Shown piece after piece: positions 45,625 through 53,675 of a stretch of DNA of 64,000 bases (its first letter is position 1; the number at the start of each line of letters is the position of its first letter). The DNA lies in assembly GCF_038593855.1 (NCBI RefSeq), contig NZ_CP151996.1, positions 4,491,245 to 4,555,244 of the forward strand, written 5' to 3'. This stretch comes from Lysinibacillus sp. FSL M8-0337. Lineage in GTDB: Bacteria > Bacillota > Bacilli > Bacillales_A > Planococcaceae. Under the pieces are notes generated by a model. The model did not search any database. It was not told the origin of the DNA and saw only the letters and a program-made list of their open reading frames with translations. Made by a program: the position numbers and the translations under genes.

Positions 45625-45887
45625 AAGAGGATGGGACAAAAGAGATCTAACACTTTTTTGCTGCGCCGTTGTTGTCCGCTTCGGCGGTGCTTTCCGCGGG
45701 CACACACGTAAGCCGCAACCCTCGCTAACGCGCGGAATGCCAGCGTCTTACGCTGTGTGCGTTCTGAGCAGGAGTCACCGCCTCCGCTACCAACAATTAG
45801 ATAGCTAAGTTCTCCATATAGCAAAAATTTATGAACACTTTTCCTCTGTTCCTCAAATTTTTTTAGTTATGTCCCAGCCTCTTCATG
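45625..45887. mobile_element. MITE-like element with terminal inverted repeats
   Basis: AAGAGGATGGGACA at the left and TGTCCCAGCCTCTT at the right are inverted repeats (13 of 14 matching). They enclose a T-run following TCTAACAC and the palindromic repeat at 45668-45796. There is no ORF for a transposase. It fills the whole space between the permease start and the bacteriocin stop. A terminator split by the insertion of the inner palindrome is the other reading. Confidence 0.5.
45668..45796. repeat. Large GC-rich imperfect palindrome, copy 4
   Basis: GTTGTCCGCTTCGGCGG at the left mirrors CCGCCTCCGCTACCAACAA at the right, and CGTAAGCCGCAAC is again in the middle. It matches the repeat at 36006-36133 over its length. 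Confidence 0.8.
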
Positions 45888-45891
45888 TATG

Positions 45892-46311
45892 TTATTTTCC
45901 GTAGTAGGTTTTCGCAACCCAGTCTAAATCTCCAGGGTGCCAACCGCTAATTGCTTGTGTTGTACCGAGCCCCCATACACGGCCACTATCTGCTGCTACA
46001 CTGCCCGTAATAGCCGATTCGTAACGAGCTCTAGAATAATGGTATACACCAGGCCAAGTCGTGTTTGCAATGACACGTTCATAAACTGCTGAACCTCTTC
46101 TAGTATAATCTTTTGTTGCCCTATGTACAGGGTTACTAGTAGCCAATGAAGAAAAACCACTATCTTGTCGTAAAGTAAAATAGCCCGTATCTTCACTCCA
46201 CCCGCCATAAATCGTTGGGTCATCTAGTGTTACTGCATTTGCTGAAGATAACATTGTGCCGCTCATACTTAATGTAAATGCACCTACCAGCATCCATTTT
46301 GTAGTTTTCAA
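45892..46311 (-). CDS. Secreted lactococcin-972-like bacteriocin
   Basis: 139 residues from a TTG at 46311, six bases after AAGGGGTG. A longer frame begins with GTG at 46332 without an RBS. The signal peptide is about 26 residues (MKTTKWMLVGAFTLSMSGTMLSSANA). The mature part is about 113 residues, without Cys, rich in Ser, Thr, Gly, Tyr and Trp. VYHYSRARYE, GRVWG and IYGGWS have the style of lactococcin 972-family proteins, which are exported by Sec and act on lipid II. The matching ABC/permease set downstream supports this. A different small secreted protein is possible. Confidence 0.55.
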   Translation of the reverse strand: MKTTKWMLVGAFTLSMSGTMLSSANAVTLDDPTIYGGWSEDTGYFTLRQDSGFSSLATSNPVHRATKDYTRRGSAVYERVIANTTWPGVYHYSRARYESAITGSVAADSGRVWGLGTTQAISGWHPGDLDWVAKTYYGK

Positions 46312-46504
46312 ATTTAACACCCCTTGAATCACAAAATAAATTTTAAATTTTCAATATTATAATAATTTAAAATATAATTATCTGTCAATATTCTAAATTT
46401 AATAAAAATTGATAGTTTTAATAGTGATGTTTATTTAGACATCTATGTAAATCTGCCGCCGTTTTTGGGTGTTTGTTCTGTATCGATTTTCAAGGAAATA
46501 AAAA

Positions 46505-46535
46505 AGCACAACAAGGCATTAAACCTTGTTGTGCT
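46505..46535 (-). terminator. Terminator of rpsF-ssb-rpsR
   Basis: AGCACAACAAGG pairs perfectly with CCTTGTTGTGCT over seven bases, then five T on the minus strand. Confidence 0.93.
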
Positions 46536-46543
46536 CAATGATC

Positions 46544-46780
46544 TTATTTATCTTCAGATACGAATGGAAGTAATCCCATAATACGAGAAACTTTGATAGC
46601 TGAAGTTAATTTACGTTGGTACTTAGCGCTAGTGCCAGTTACGCGACGTGGTAAAATTTTACCGCGTTCAGAGATGAATTTTTTTAATAAATCCACATCT
46701 TTATAGTCGATATGCGTAATGTTATTAGCAGTGAAGTAGCAAACTTTACGGCGTTTGCGGCCTCCGCGACGTGGTGCCAT
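46544..46780 (-). CDS. rpsR: Ribosomal protein S18
   Basis: 78 residues: [50 protein letters not shown] in outline, the standard bS18. Together with S6 it binds the central domain of 16S rRNA. Last gene of the rpsF-ssb-rpsR operon. Confidence 0.98.
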   Translation of the reverse strand: MAPRRGGRKRRKVCYFTANNITHIDYKDVDLLKKFISERGKILPRRVTGTSAKYQRKLTSAIKVSRIMGLLPFVSEDK

Positions 46781-46827
46781 AGTGATGTCTCCTCCTTATA
46801 AGTTTATAGTTTTTGTAGCTCGAAGAA

Positions 46828-47400
46828 TTAGAATGGAAGATCGTCTTCTGATACTTCAATCGGTCCCTTGCTATTCGCAAATGGATCTTCGTCTACTCTT
46901 GTATAGTTCGGCTGGTTCATTGGTGGTTGATTTTGCTGATAAGAAGCACCGCCGCCAAATGAACCTTGCTGAGGCATCGCGCCACCATACTGTTGTTGTG
47001 GTTGTCCACCGCCATATGACGGCTGGCTATTAGCGTAAGATTGTCCACCGTATTGGTTCGATGCAGGAGCACCTCCACCACTACGAGGCTCTAAAAACTG
47101 TACGCTATCTGCCACAACATCAGTTGTATATACACGCTTACCATCTTGTCCTTCATAGCTACCTGTTTGGATACGACCTTCTACTCCAATCAAACTTCCT
47201 TTTTTCATGAAGTTCGCTAAGTTTTCAGCCTGTTTACGCCAAGCAACACAGCTAATGAAATCTGCTTCTTTTTCACCTTGTTGGTTTGAGAATGTACGAT
47301 TTACAGCTACAGTAAATCGAGTAGACGCAATACCATTCGGTGTGTAGCGCAGCTCAGGGTCTTTTGTTAGTCTTCCAACTAATACGACACGATTTATCAT
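46828..47400 (-). CDS. ssb: Single-stranded DNA-binding protein
   Basis: 190 residues. The OB fold is standard ([73 protein letters not shown] in outline). A Gly/Gln/Asn-rich linker follows, then the acidic tip EVSEDDLPF that docks helicases, PriA, RecO and other partners. It is the middle gene between S6 and S18, as in other Firmicutes. Confidence 0.98.
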   Translation of the reverse strand: MINRVVLVGRLTKDPELRYTPNGIASTRFTVAVNRTFSNQQGEKEADFISCVAWRKQAENLANFMKKGSLIGVEGRIQTGSYEGQDGKRVYTTDVVADSVQFLEPRSGGGAPASNQYGGQSYANSQPSYGGGQPQQQYGGAMPQQGSFGGGASYQQNQPPMNQPNYTRVDEDPFANSKGPIEVSEDDLPF

Positions 47401-47436
47401 CAGAATGCAACCTCCTTTTCAGCATTTTGTTTAAAA

Positions 47437-47727
47437 TTATTTTGCTTCTTCGCGAACTGCAATGTGACGAATGATATCTTCGCTGATGTTAGCAAGACGT
47501 GTGTATTCGTTGATTGCTTCTGAAGGAGCGTTTACTTTCACGATTTGGTAGTAACCTTCGCGGAAGTCTTGGATCTCGTAAGCTAAGCGGCGTTTGCCCC
47601 ACTCTTTTGCTTCGATGACTTCAGCACCGTTAGAAGTTAAGATTTCGTTGAAACGTTCAACTAAAGCTTTCTTCGCTTCGTCTTCAATGTTTGGACGTAC
47701 GATGTACATTAATTCGTATTTTCTCAT
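47437..47727 (-). CDS. rpsF: Ribosomal protein S6
   Basis: 96 residues: [37 protein letters not shown] in outline and [33 protein letters not shown] at the end, full-length bS6. First gene of the operon; AAGGAGGTG is its RBS and is covered by a leader hairpin. Confidence 0.98.
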   Translation of the reverse strand: MRKYELMYIVRPNIEDEAKKALVERFNEILTSNGAEVIEAKEWGKRRLAYEIQDFREGYYQIVKVNAPSEAINEYTRLANISEDIIRHIAVREEAK

Positions 47728-47737
47728 CTGTTTACAC

Positions 47738-47780
47738 CTCCTTATGGACTCAGGCTCTCCTGTTTGCAGGGAGCAAGGAG
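47738..47780 (-). promoter_or_regulatory. rpsF leader hairpin masking the RBS, probable S6:S18 autoregulatory site
   Basis: On the minus strand CTCCTT (47775-47780) pairs with AAGGAG (47738-47743), which is the rpsF Shine-Dalgarno, and CCTG/CAGG pair inside over CAAA. An S6:S18-binding rpsF leader is known from Firmicutes and fits this place. I cannot check the motif's conserved bases. Confidence 0.5.
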
Positions 47781-47900
47781 TAAGTAATAAATATTACTCA
47801 CATCAATGAATTGTAACACATTGGCATCTGTCTTTCAAGTCGCAATCAAATAATTCATTCGATATAATGAAGATTACTAATTTCATGAAGGAGGACTTCT

Positions 47901-48464
47901 ATGTTACCCGATCAAAAACCCGAAGTAATTGAATTAGATATTAAGAAGCTAATGATGGATAGTGTTGTTATTACTAGTGGCCTCGCTATTTTATTTATTG
48001 CCATACAAGTCATATGTATGAAGGAGTTTCAAATTTCGGTTTGGCAAATGCTAAGTGGCTTTATCCTTTTTGTCATACTTTATATCGTGCTTATCATATT
48101 GCATGAAGCCTTTCATTTAATAGGCTTTATGCTCTTTGGTGGCGTGCCTTTTAAATCGCTAAAATATGGTATTAACTTAGAGCTTGGGGTAGCTTATGCA
48201 ACGACCGACAAACCACTCCCTAATTATGCAATGAAAAAGGCGTTGTTATTGCCATTTTGGACAACTGGTATTATTCCAACCATTGCTGGCTTTTACTTTA
48301 ATAGTACCGTCTTGCTACTTGCGGGTGCCTTTTTAATTGGCGGAGCAGTCGGAGATTTTGCCATGTATAAGGAATTGCGCAAATATCCTAAACATGCTCT
48401 TGTAGAGGACGATCCTCAGTTACCAAAGCTTTATGTTTATCCTCCACAGAAAACGGATAAGTAA
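47901..48464 (+). CDS. DUF3267 membrane protein, putative zinc metalloprotease
   Basis: 187 residues. Two hydrophobic helices at about 22-45 and 50-67 lead to H68-E-A-F-H72, an HExxH zinc motif at the membrane, then two further helices. The family is annotated as putative zincin peptidases. The RBS is GAAGGAGG. It stands alone between rpsF (divergent) and an acyl-CoA dehydrogenase-like gene (convergent). The target is unknown. Confidence 0.82.
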   Translation: MLPDQKPEVIELDIKKLMMDSVVITSGLAILFIAIQVICMKEFQISVWQMLSGFILFVILYIVLIILHEAFHLIGFMLFGGVPFKSLKYGINLELGVAYATTDKPLPNYAMKKALLLPFWTTGIIPTIAGFYFNSTVLLLAGAFLIGGAVGDFAMYKELRKYPKHALVEDDPQLPKLYVYPPQKTDK

Positions 48465-48489
48465 TGGCTATCTTCTAGGAGCTAAGTTG

Positions 48490-49530
48490 TTAGGGTGTTA
48501 AAAATCCATGTTGTGCAGCTGTACATAAATTTCTCCAAATGCGATTAATGGTTGCTGTTTCCATAATAGCGTCCATTCCGAGACTGCGAATAATATTATT
48601 GGCAATGTCCACACAGTCAGCTGCACTTTCTTTGCTCATTTCCGTAAACTGTTGGTATTCTTGCTCTGTCAGTTCAACTTCCTGTTTATGTTTTTGCCAA
48701 TAGATTGTCAACATAGCGTAAAATTGTTCTTCAATCTGTTTAAAACGCTTTAGTTGTTGCATATAAAGAAACTGCAATGCGCCAATACGTTCTGTGCGAT
48801 GGGATTCTTTATTTTTTCGTTCAATGACAGTAGCAGCCTCCTCTAAGAAATTCTCCGTAATGCCCAGACAAACACTTAAAAAAGAAGCTTCTGCAAAAGT
48901 GCCGAACGGAAAACGATAGACTGCATTATCATAATTATTTTTCCAAATACCTAATTGGAATGTTTGATCGAATGGTATCCATACATCTTGTACTCGAATT
49001 GTATGGCTTGCTGTTGCTTTTAAACCCATTGCTTGCCAATCATTGATAATTTCTACTTGCTCCCGGCTCACCGCGCAACTAATGATTTTATCTGTCAGCA
49101 TACCATCTTCTTTAATAAAGCAATTCATGGTAAATGTTGTTGCATAGTCAGCTCCGCTACAATACTTCCACTGCCCTGTTACCGAATAACCGCTGTCCAT
49201 TTTTACGGCTGTACCTGTAGGGTAGCCGCTCCCTGCTATTACTGCATCCCTTGGTGAAAAAATCTCTTCGGCTATTTCTTGCTTAAACGTTGGCGCAAAC
49301 ATATTACCGCCTGTTCCTATTGTCACAAGCCACCCAAAGTTCCCATCGATAGCAGACATGCGCTGAAAAACTTTTATTCCTTCGAGTAAGTCTAAATCTT
49401 TACCACCTAACTCTTTTGCTATAAACAATTTAAACAATTGTTGCTCATAAATGATTTCTAATATTTCTTGTGGTAACTTTCCTAACTGATCGATTTCTAA
49501 AGCCCGCTTTTTGATTTCTACTATGTTCAT
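48490..49530 (-). CDS. Acyl-CoA dehydrogenase family flavoprotein
   Basis: 346 residues from MNIVEIKKRALEID (ATG at 49530 after AAAGGGGGA). The ORF extends to 49596 without an RBS. The middle contains the beta-barrel of the family (GYSVTGQWKYCSGADYATTF, where FAD and substrate contact each other), and the C-terminal helical bundle includes NRIWRNLCTAAQHGFL. It is shorter than the usual 380 residues and lacks the classical ACADS signatures, so it is closer to the DszC/HsaA-type flavin-dependent monooxygenase or desulfurisation group. Substrate unknown. Confidence 0.75.
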   Translation of the reverse strand: MNIVEIKKRALEIDQLGKLPQEILEIIYEQQLFKLFIAKELGGKDLDLLEGIKVFQRMSAIDGNFGWLVTIGTGGNMFAPTFKQEIAEEIFSPRDAVIAGSGYPTGTAVKMDSGYSVTGQWKYCSGADYATTFTMNCFIKEDGMLTDKIISCAVSREQVEIINDWQAMGLKATASHTIRVQDVWIPFDQTFQLGIWKNNYDNAVYRFPFGTFAEASFLSVCLGITENFLEEAATVIERKNKESHRTERIGALQFLYMQQLKRFKQIEEQFYAMLTIYWQKHKQEVELTEQEYQQFTEMSKESAADCVDIANNIIRSLGMDAIMETATINRIWRNLCTAAQHGFLTP

Positions 49531-49577
49531 AATATCCCCCTTTAGAAATTGAAAATTCTGATATCTATATAACCAAA

Positions 49578-49625
49578 AATAGGCTATCCCAAACATGAAA
49601 ATGATTCGCTAGGAGATAGCCTATT
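49578..49625 (-). terminator. Terminator of ychF
   Basis: AATAGGCTATC and GATAGCCTATT form an 11-bp stem over a long loop, ending in TTTTT on the minus strand, 75 bases after the ychF stop. Confidence 0.75.
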
Positions 49626-49700
49626 ATGTTTTTATGAATATAAACTAAGTTCTGTTTGTATTTCATGAGAATTGCTTACATTCATAATGGCAATTTTAAA

Positions 49701-50801
49701 TTAAACGTTAAAGCGGAATAACATGATATCGCCGTCTTGTACAATATATTCTTTACCTTCAAGACGTACTTTCCCCGCTTCTTTCGCAGCAGCTTGTGAG
49801 CCTGCTTCTACTAAATCATCGAAAGCAACTGTTTCTGCACGAATAAATCCACGCTCAAAGTCTGTATGAATAATACCAGCACATTGTGGTGCTTTCATGC
49901 CTTTACGGAATGTCCATGCACGTACTTCTTGGACCCCAGCTGTGAAGTATGTGGCAAGACCTAGTAAATCATATGAAGTACGGATTAGTTGGTCTAAACC
50001 TGATTCTTTAATGCCTAGTTCTTCTAAGAACATCGCTTTTTCTTCATCGTCAAGCTCAGAAATTTCTTCTTCTATTTTTGCACAAATTGTAATTACTTGC
50101 GCACCTTCAGCTGATGCATATTCACGTACCTTTTGAACATATTCATTATTATCTGCATCTGCCACTTCGTCCTCTGAAACATTGGCAACATAAAGCATTG
50201 GTTTAATCGTTAATAGGTGAAGACCTTTAATCACTTTTAGTTCGTCCTCTGAAAGTTCAGCAGCACGAGCAGGTCGTCCGTTTTCTAATTCAGCTTTGAT
50301 TTTTAGAAGAATCGGTTCTTCAACCATCGCTTCTTTATCTTTTTGTTTTGCCATTTTACTTACGCGTTGTAAACGTTTATCCACTGATTCTAAATCAGCA
50401 AGTGCTAGCTCTAAATTAATTACTTCAATGTCATCAATTGGATCTACCGCACCTGACACGTGTGTAATATTTTCATCTACAAAGCAACGTACTACTTGGC
50501 AGATTGCATCTACTTCACGAATATGTGCAAGGAATTTGTTTCCTAAACCTTCTCCTTTAGAAGCACCTTTTACGATACCTGCAATATCAGTAAATTCAAA
50601 TGCTGTTGGCACTGTCTTTTTCGGTATTACTAACTCTGTTAGTTTGTCTAAACGTGCATCTGGTACTTCAACAATACCTACGTTTGGATCAATTGTTGCG
50701 AATGGATAGTTGGCAGCCAAAGCGCCCGCTTTTGTAATTGCGTTAAATAATGTTGATTTTCCAACGTTAGGTAAACCAACGATTCCAGCTGTTAATGCCA
50801 T
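49701..50801 (-). CDS. ychF: Redox-regulated ATPase YchF
   Basis: 366 residues from MALTAGIVGLPNVGKSTLFN; an earlier ATG at 50813 is less likely. Obg-like P-loop GLPNVGKST, switch and G3 DIAGIVKGASKGEG, and the NxxE in place of NKxD (NVSED) that turns the specificity to ATP. The C-terminal TGS domain is complete (YFTAGVQEVRAWTFRKGMKAPQCAGIIHTDFERGFIRAE). It binds ribosomes and the stress response machinery. Monocistronic. Confidence 0.97.
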   Translation of the reverse strand: MALTAGIVGLPNVGKSTLFNAITKAGALAANYPFATIDPNVGIVEVPDARLDKLTELVIPKKTVPTAFEFTDIAGIVKGASKGEGLGNKFLAHIREVDAICQVVRCFVDENITHVSGAVDPIDDIEVINLELALADLESVDKRLQRVSKMAKQKDKEAMVEEPILLKIKAELENGRPARAAELSEDELKVIKGLHLLTIKPMLYVANVSEDEVADADNNEYVQKVREYASAEGAQVITICAKIEEEISELDDEEKAMFLEELGIKESGLDQLIRTSYDLLGLATYFTAGVQEVRAWTFRKGMKAPQCAGIIHTDFERGFIRAETVAFDDLVEAGSQAAAKEAGKVRLEGKEYIVQDGDIMLFRFNV

Positions 50802-51158
50802 AAATGGACACAACCTTTCTATAATCAGTTCAATTTTGTTCCTGTTAAACCACAGTATTATGACACTCTAACGCCCAATCCGTATTGAAGGAGACTGACA
50901 TAAACCCGACACAAGCAATTCCACCCTACGTCATTTTGTCCGGATTTTTCCTTTGAGCTTGCTCGGCAAAAAGCTCTCTGTAAATCTGTCCATTCACTGG
51001 GGAAATTCACTTGATGCAATCGGGGTTTGAATCCCCCATGAATTTAAGTGCATAGTTGGTATTCATCCCCACGAACTTCTGTTGACGCAAGTTAAAGTTT
51101 TCTTTATAACCCTATCTATTATATTGATTCGCCCATAAAAAGTCTAATACACAAAAAG
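50802..51158. other. Non-coding region with nested hairpin and tRNA T-arm-like motif
   Basis: No gene. Around 51029-51044, GGGGTTTGAATCCCC can form a hairpin; AAATTCA and TGAATTT flank it. Next to it, AACTT/AAGTT pair over TCTGTTGACGC. It may be a degenerate repeat or mobile-element end. It does not match the TAAGCCGCAAC repeat. Confidence 0.4.
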
Positions 51159-51359
51159 CTAGACTTCACTTGCACGCTTTATGACTTTCTTCATTTTTTT
51201 CTCAAATTCTCGACGCGGAATCATCACACTGTGCTGACATCCTTCGCATTTAATACGCACATCTGCACCCATACGAATAATTTTCCACTCATTTGTGCCA
51301 CATGGATGTTGTTTTTTCATTTCGACAATATCATTTAGATCAAATTTTTTCGCTTCCAT
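51159..51359 (-). CDS. DUF951 zinc-finger-like protein (YyzM-type)
   Basis: 66 residues from MEAKKFDLND; the ATG at 51359 follows GGGAGAAG. DUF951 pattern: DIVEMKKQHPCGTNEWKIIRMGADVRIKCEGCQHSVMIPRREFEKK in outline, with cysteines in HPCG and CEGC. It probably binds a metal or nucleic acid. It starts one base after the MscS stop, so the two are transcribed together, as in B. subtilis. Confidence 0.88.
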   Translation of the reverse strand: MEAKKFDLNDIVEMKKQHPCGTNEWKIIRMGADVRIKCEGCQHSVMIPRREFEKKMKKVIKRASEV

Positions 51360-51360
51360 A

Positions 51361-52242
51361 TTATTCACTTCTCCCATCATCTTTTCCACTTCCACCATAT
51401 AACATCATTTTAGGATACGCCATAGGAATATCATGTTCCTCAAATAATTGTGTCACATCACGGCGAATTGTTCGAGCTACGCCATATTGTTGTTGTGGCA
51501 ATGTTTCAGCAGCAATGCGAATCGTTACTTCTGTTCCTTTTACATTTTGGACGCCTAAAAAGGTAGGTACTGCCACTAGCTCTTTATGAATTTCGGGTAG
51601 TGTTTCTAAATACTTTTTAATAAGCCCTTCCGCTTTTTCGAAATTTGCATCTGTCGTCATTTGTAAATCTATAAAAATTTTCGAGTTATTGATAGAGTAG
51701 TTAATAACCTCTCCAATTGAACCATTTGGAATAATAAATTGCTCCCCAGTAGCACCATTAATCTTTGTTGTACGTAATCCTATCTCTACAACTGTTCCTT
51801 CCGCTGCGTTTATTTTAATATAATCCCCTACACCGAATTGGTCTTCAAAAATAATAAAAAACCCTGTAATTACATCCTTTACTAAACTTTGAGCACCAAA
51901 CCCGATAGCTAAACCGACGATTCCCGCTCCGGCAAGTAGGCCCGCTACCTTAATGTTAAGTGAAGAAAGGATAGCTATAATTGCCGAAAAATAGACAACA
52001 TACGAAATAACACTTTGTAATAATCTTGCAATTGTTCGTTGTCTGCGCTCTGAATGATTTAATGGTGAGCGCATACGTAGTAAAAATACTTTTTTAATAA
52101 ATTTTTTACCTAATCGTACAGCTAACCACGATGCAATAAGGATTAATGTAATTTCAATCGTTACATCGATAACCTGATCCCAAAAGGCCTCCGACGTCAG
52201 TTGATCCCATTTTTTCTGCATTACTCTTGTGTTGAATTCCAT
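51361..52242 (-). CDS. MscS family small-conductance mechanosensitive channel
   Basis: 293 residues from MEFNTRVMQ (ATG at 52242 after AAGAGGTGG). Two to three TM helices, then the pore helix LAGAGIVGLAIGFGAQSLVKDVITGFFIIFEDQFGVGDYI, followed by the beta domain with VVEIGLRTTKIN. It opens under osmotic down-shock. Co-transcribed with the DUF951 gene. Confidence 0.95.
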   Translation of the reverse strand: MEFNTRVMQKKWDQLTSEAFWDQVIDVTIEITLILIASWLAVRLGKKFIKKVFLLRMRSPLNHSERRQRTIARLLQSVISYVVYFSAIIAILSSLNIKVAGLLAGAGIVGLAIGFGAQSLVKDVITGFFIIFEDQFGVGDYIKINAAEGTVVEIGLRTTKINGATGEQFIIPNGSIGEVINYSINNSKIFIDLQMTTDANFEKAEGLIKKYLETLPEIHKELVAVPTFLGVQNVKGTEVTIRIAAETLPQQQYGVARTIRRDVTQLFEEHDIPMAYPKMMLYGGSGKDDGRSE

Positions 52243-52335
52243 TATTACCACCTCTTGAATAACTTGTTAAAAATTTGCGTATACTGCATAAAAATTGAGC
52301 ACTTCTTCCAAATAAAAATGAAAGTGAGTTTTTTT

Positions 52336-52968
52336 ATGAATACTATTCCAAATTTAGTACTGCCCTATTCGCTTCATCACGAAAGTAAAAATGCTGTTTG
52401 GCAATTGAGTACATTATTTTTAGAGTATATTCCTTTTCATCATGAACGTCTTATTTTTTGTTGTATCGGAAGTGATCGTTGTACTGGGGATACATTAGGA
52501 CCATTAACAGGTAGTTTTTTGAAAAAGTCTGTTAGTTTCCCTTATGAAGTTGTAGGAACTTTAGAAAATCCATTGCATGCCCTCAACTTAGATTCAACCA
52601 TACAGCAGTTACACCATCATACTACGAAACCTTTTATTATTGCGATTGATGCATGTCTAGGTAGTGAACAAAACGTTGGACATATTGCAGTGCAGAACGG
52701 ACCAATATTGCCTGGGAAAGCGGTAAAAAAAGAATTGCCCCCAATTGGTGACATTTCCGTTAAAGGGATTGTCAATATTGGAGGCTTTATGGAAATGCTC
52801 GTGTTACAAAATACGCGACTGCATATCTCTTATGCAATGGCTGAAAAGCTTTCAAGAGCTTTACTGCTTGCTGCACATCGCTACTCATTGAAAAGGATAG
52901 ATGATGGCAACCATGATGCCGGCAACGACAATACCCGGCAACAAGTTAGCAGCCTTGATCTTTGTTAG
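52336..52968 (+). CDS. yyaC: YyaC spore protein (GPR-like protease fold)
   Basis: 210 residues from MNTIPNLVLP; ATG 52336 follows AAAGTGAG. The domain is recognisable by LIFCCIGSDRCTGDTLGPLTGSFL, PFIIAIDACLG and GDISVKGIVNIGGFMEMLVLQNTRLHISYAMA, the core of the YyaC family related to germination protease. It is expressed in sporulating cells in B. subtilis. The last 28 residues (from about RYSLKRIDDG) are encoded by the reverse strand of the DUF554 gene, an 84-base tail-to-tail overlap, so the C-terminus looks extended. Confidence 0.9.
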   Translation: MNTIPNLVLPYSLHHESKNAVWQLSTLFLEYIPFHHERLIFCCIGSDRCTGDTLGPLTGSFLKKSVSFPYEVVGTLENPLHALNLDSTIQQLHHHTTKPFIIAIDACLGSEQNVGHIAVQNGPILPGKAVKKELPPIGDISVKGIVNIGGFMEMLVLQNTRLHISYAMAEKLSRALLLAAHRYSLKRIDDGNHDAGNDNTRQQVSSLDLC

Positions 52969-53601
52969 GCCTGCTATATTTAACCCTATCGCTAAAATCA
53001 TAACACCACCTACTGATGTCATTTCTGTAATGAACATCTGTAGGGCGTCATCTGGGATATATGCACTGATGACGCCTGCAAAAATGGCAATTACCGCTTG
53101 GTATACAAATACTGGAACTGCTGATAATAATACGCCAATCCCTAAAGTAGAAGCTAAAATAATGGATGTAAAACCATCAATAATACCTTTTGTTATTAAG
53201 ACATTATGATCCTGTCGTAGCCCGCTATCAAGTGCACCTATGATTGCCATTGAGCCAACAACAAATATTAATGATGCAGTTACAAAGCCTTCTGCAATAT
53301 TAATTTGATTGTCATTCGTACGTCTTTTACTAAAAAGTGATTCAATCCACTGACCAAGTCGATTCATTTGCTTATCTAAATCTAGCCATTCTCCAATCAC
53401 AGTTCCTACTACTAAACTGACCACTAAAATAATAAAATTATTACTCTCGAAGCCCATTTTGATCCCTAAAAGCGCGACAGATAAGCCAATAATCGATAAT
53501 ACAGAAGCTTTCATCGACTCAGGAATATTTTTAAAAATGCGCCCCACCAATGCACCGACTATAATCAACAGTGCATTAATTAATGCTCCTAAAATTACCA
53601 C
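52885..53601 (-). CDS. DUF554 family membrane protein
   Basis: 238 residues, seven hydrophobic helices. ALINALLIIVGALVGRIFKNIPE at the N-terminus, QMNRLGQWIESLF and GLRQDHNVLITKGIIDGFTSIILASTLGIGVLLSAVPVFVYQ are typical of DUF554 (E. coli YqgA-like). Function unknown. Its 3' end overlaps yyaC by 84 bases. A terminator for parAB lies just upstream of its start. Confidence 0.9.
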   Translation of the reverse strand: MVILGALINALLIIVGALVGRIFKNIPESMKASVLSIIGLSVALLGIKMGFESNNFIILVVSLVVGTVIGEWLDLDKQMNRLGQWIESLFSKRRTNDNQINIAEGFVTASLIFVVGSMAIIGALDSGLRQDHNVLITKGIIDGFTSIILASTLGIGVLLSAVPVFVYQAVIAIFAGVISAYIPDDALQMFITEMTSVGGVMILAIGLNIAGLTKIKAANLLPGIVVAGIMVAIIYPFQ

Positions 53602-53632
53602 AAAAAGGCCTACCTTCTCTCTAGAAAAATAG

Positions 53633-53657
53633 AGAGCGCCTAGTATATTGGCGCTCT
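53633..53657 (-). terminator. Terminator of parA-parB
   Basis: AGAGCGCC pairs with GGCGCTCT over nine bases, then TTTTT on the minus strand, 19 bases after the parB stop. Confidence 0.88.
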
Positions 53658-53675
53658 AATTACATTAGTGGACTA

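Noticed and set aside
46755..47033. Plus-strand ORF antisense to ssb
   Set aside because: It reads the reverse of ssb's repetitive Gly/Gln linker; a shadow frame.
51029..51044. Possible tRNA gene suggested by GGGGTTTGAATCCCC
   Set aside because: It mimics a T arm, but there is no room for an acceptor, D and anticodon arm before it; the complementary 7-mer lies only 20 bases upstream.
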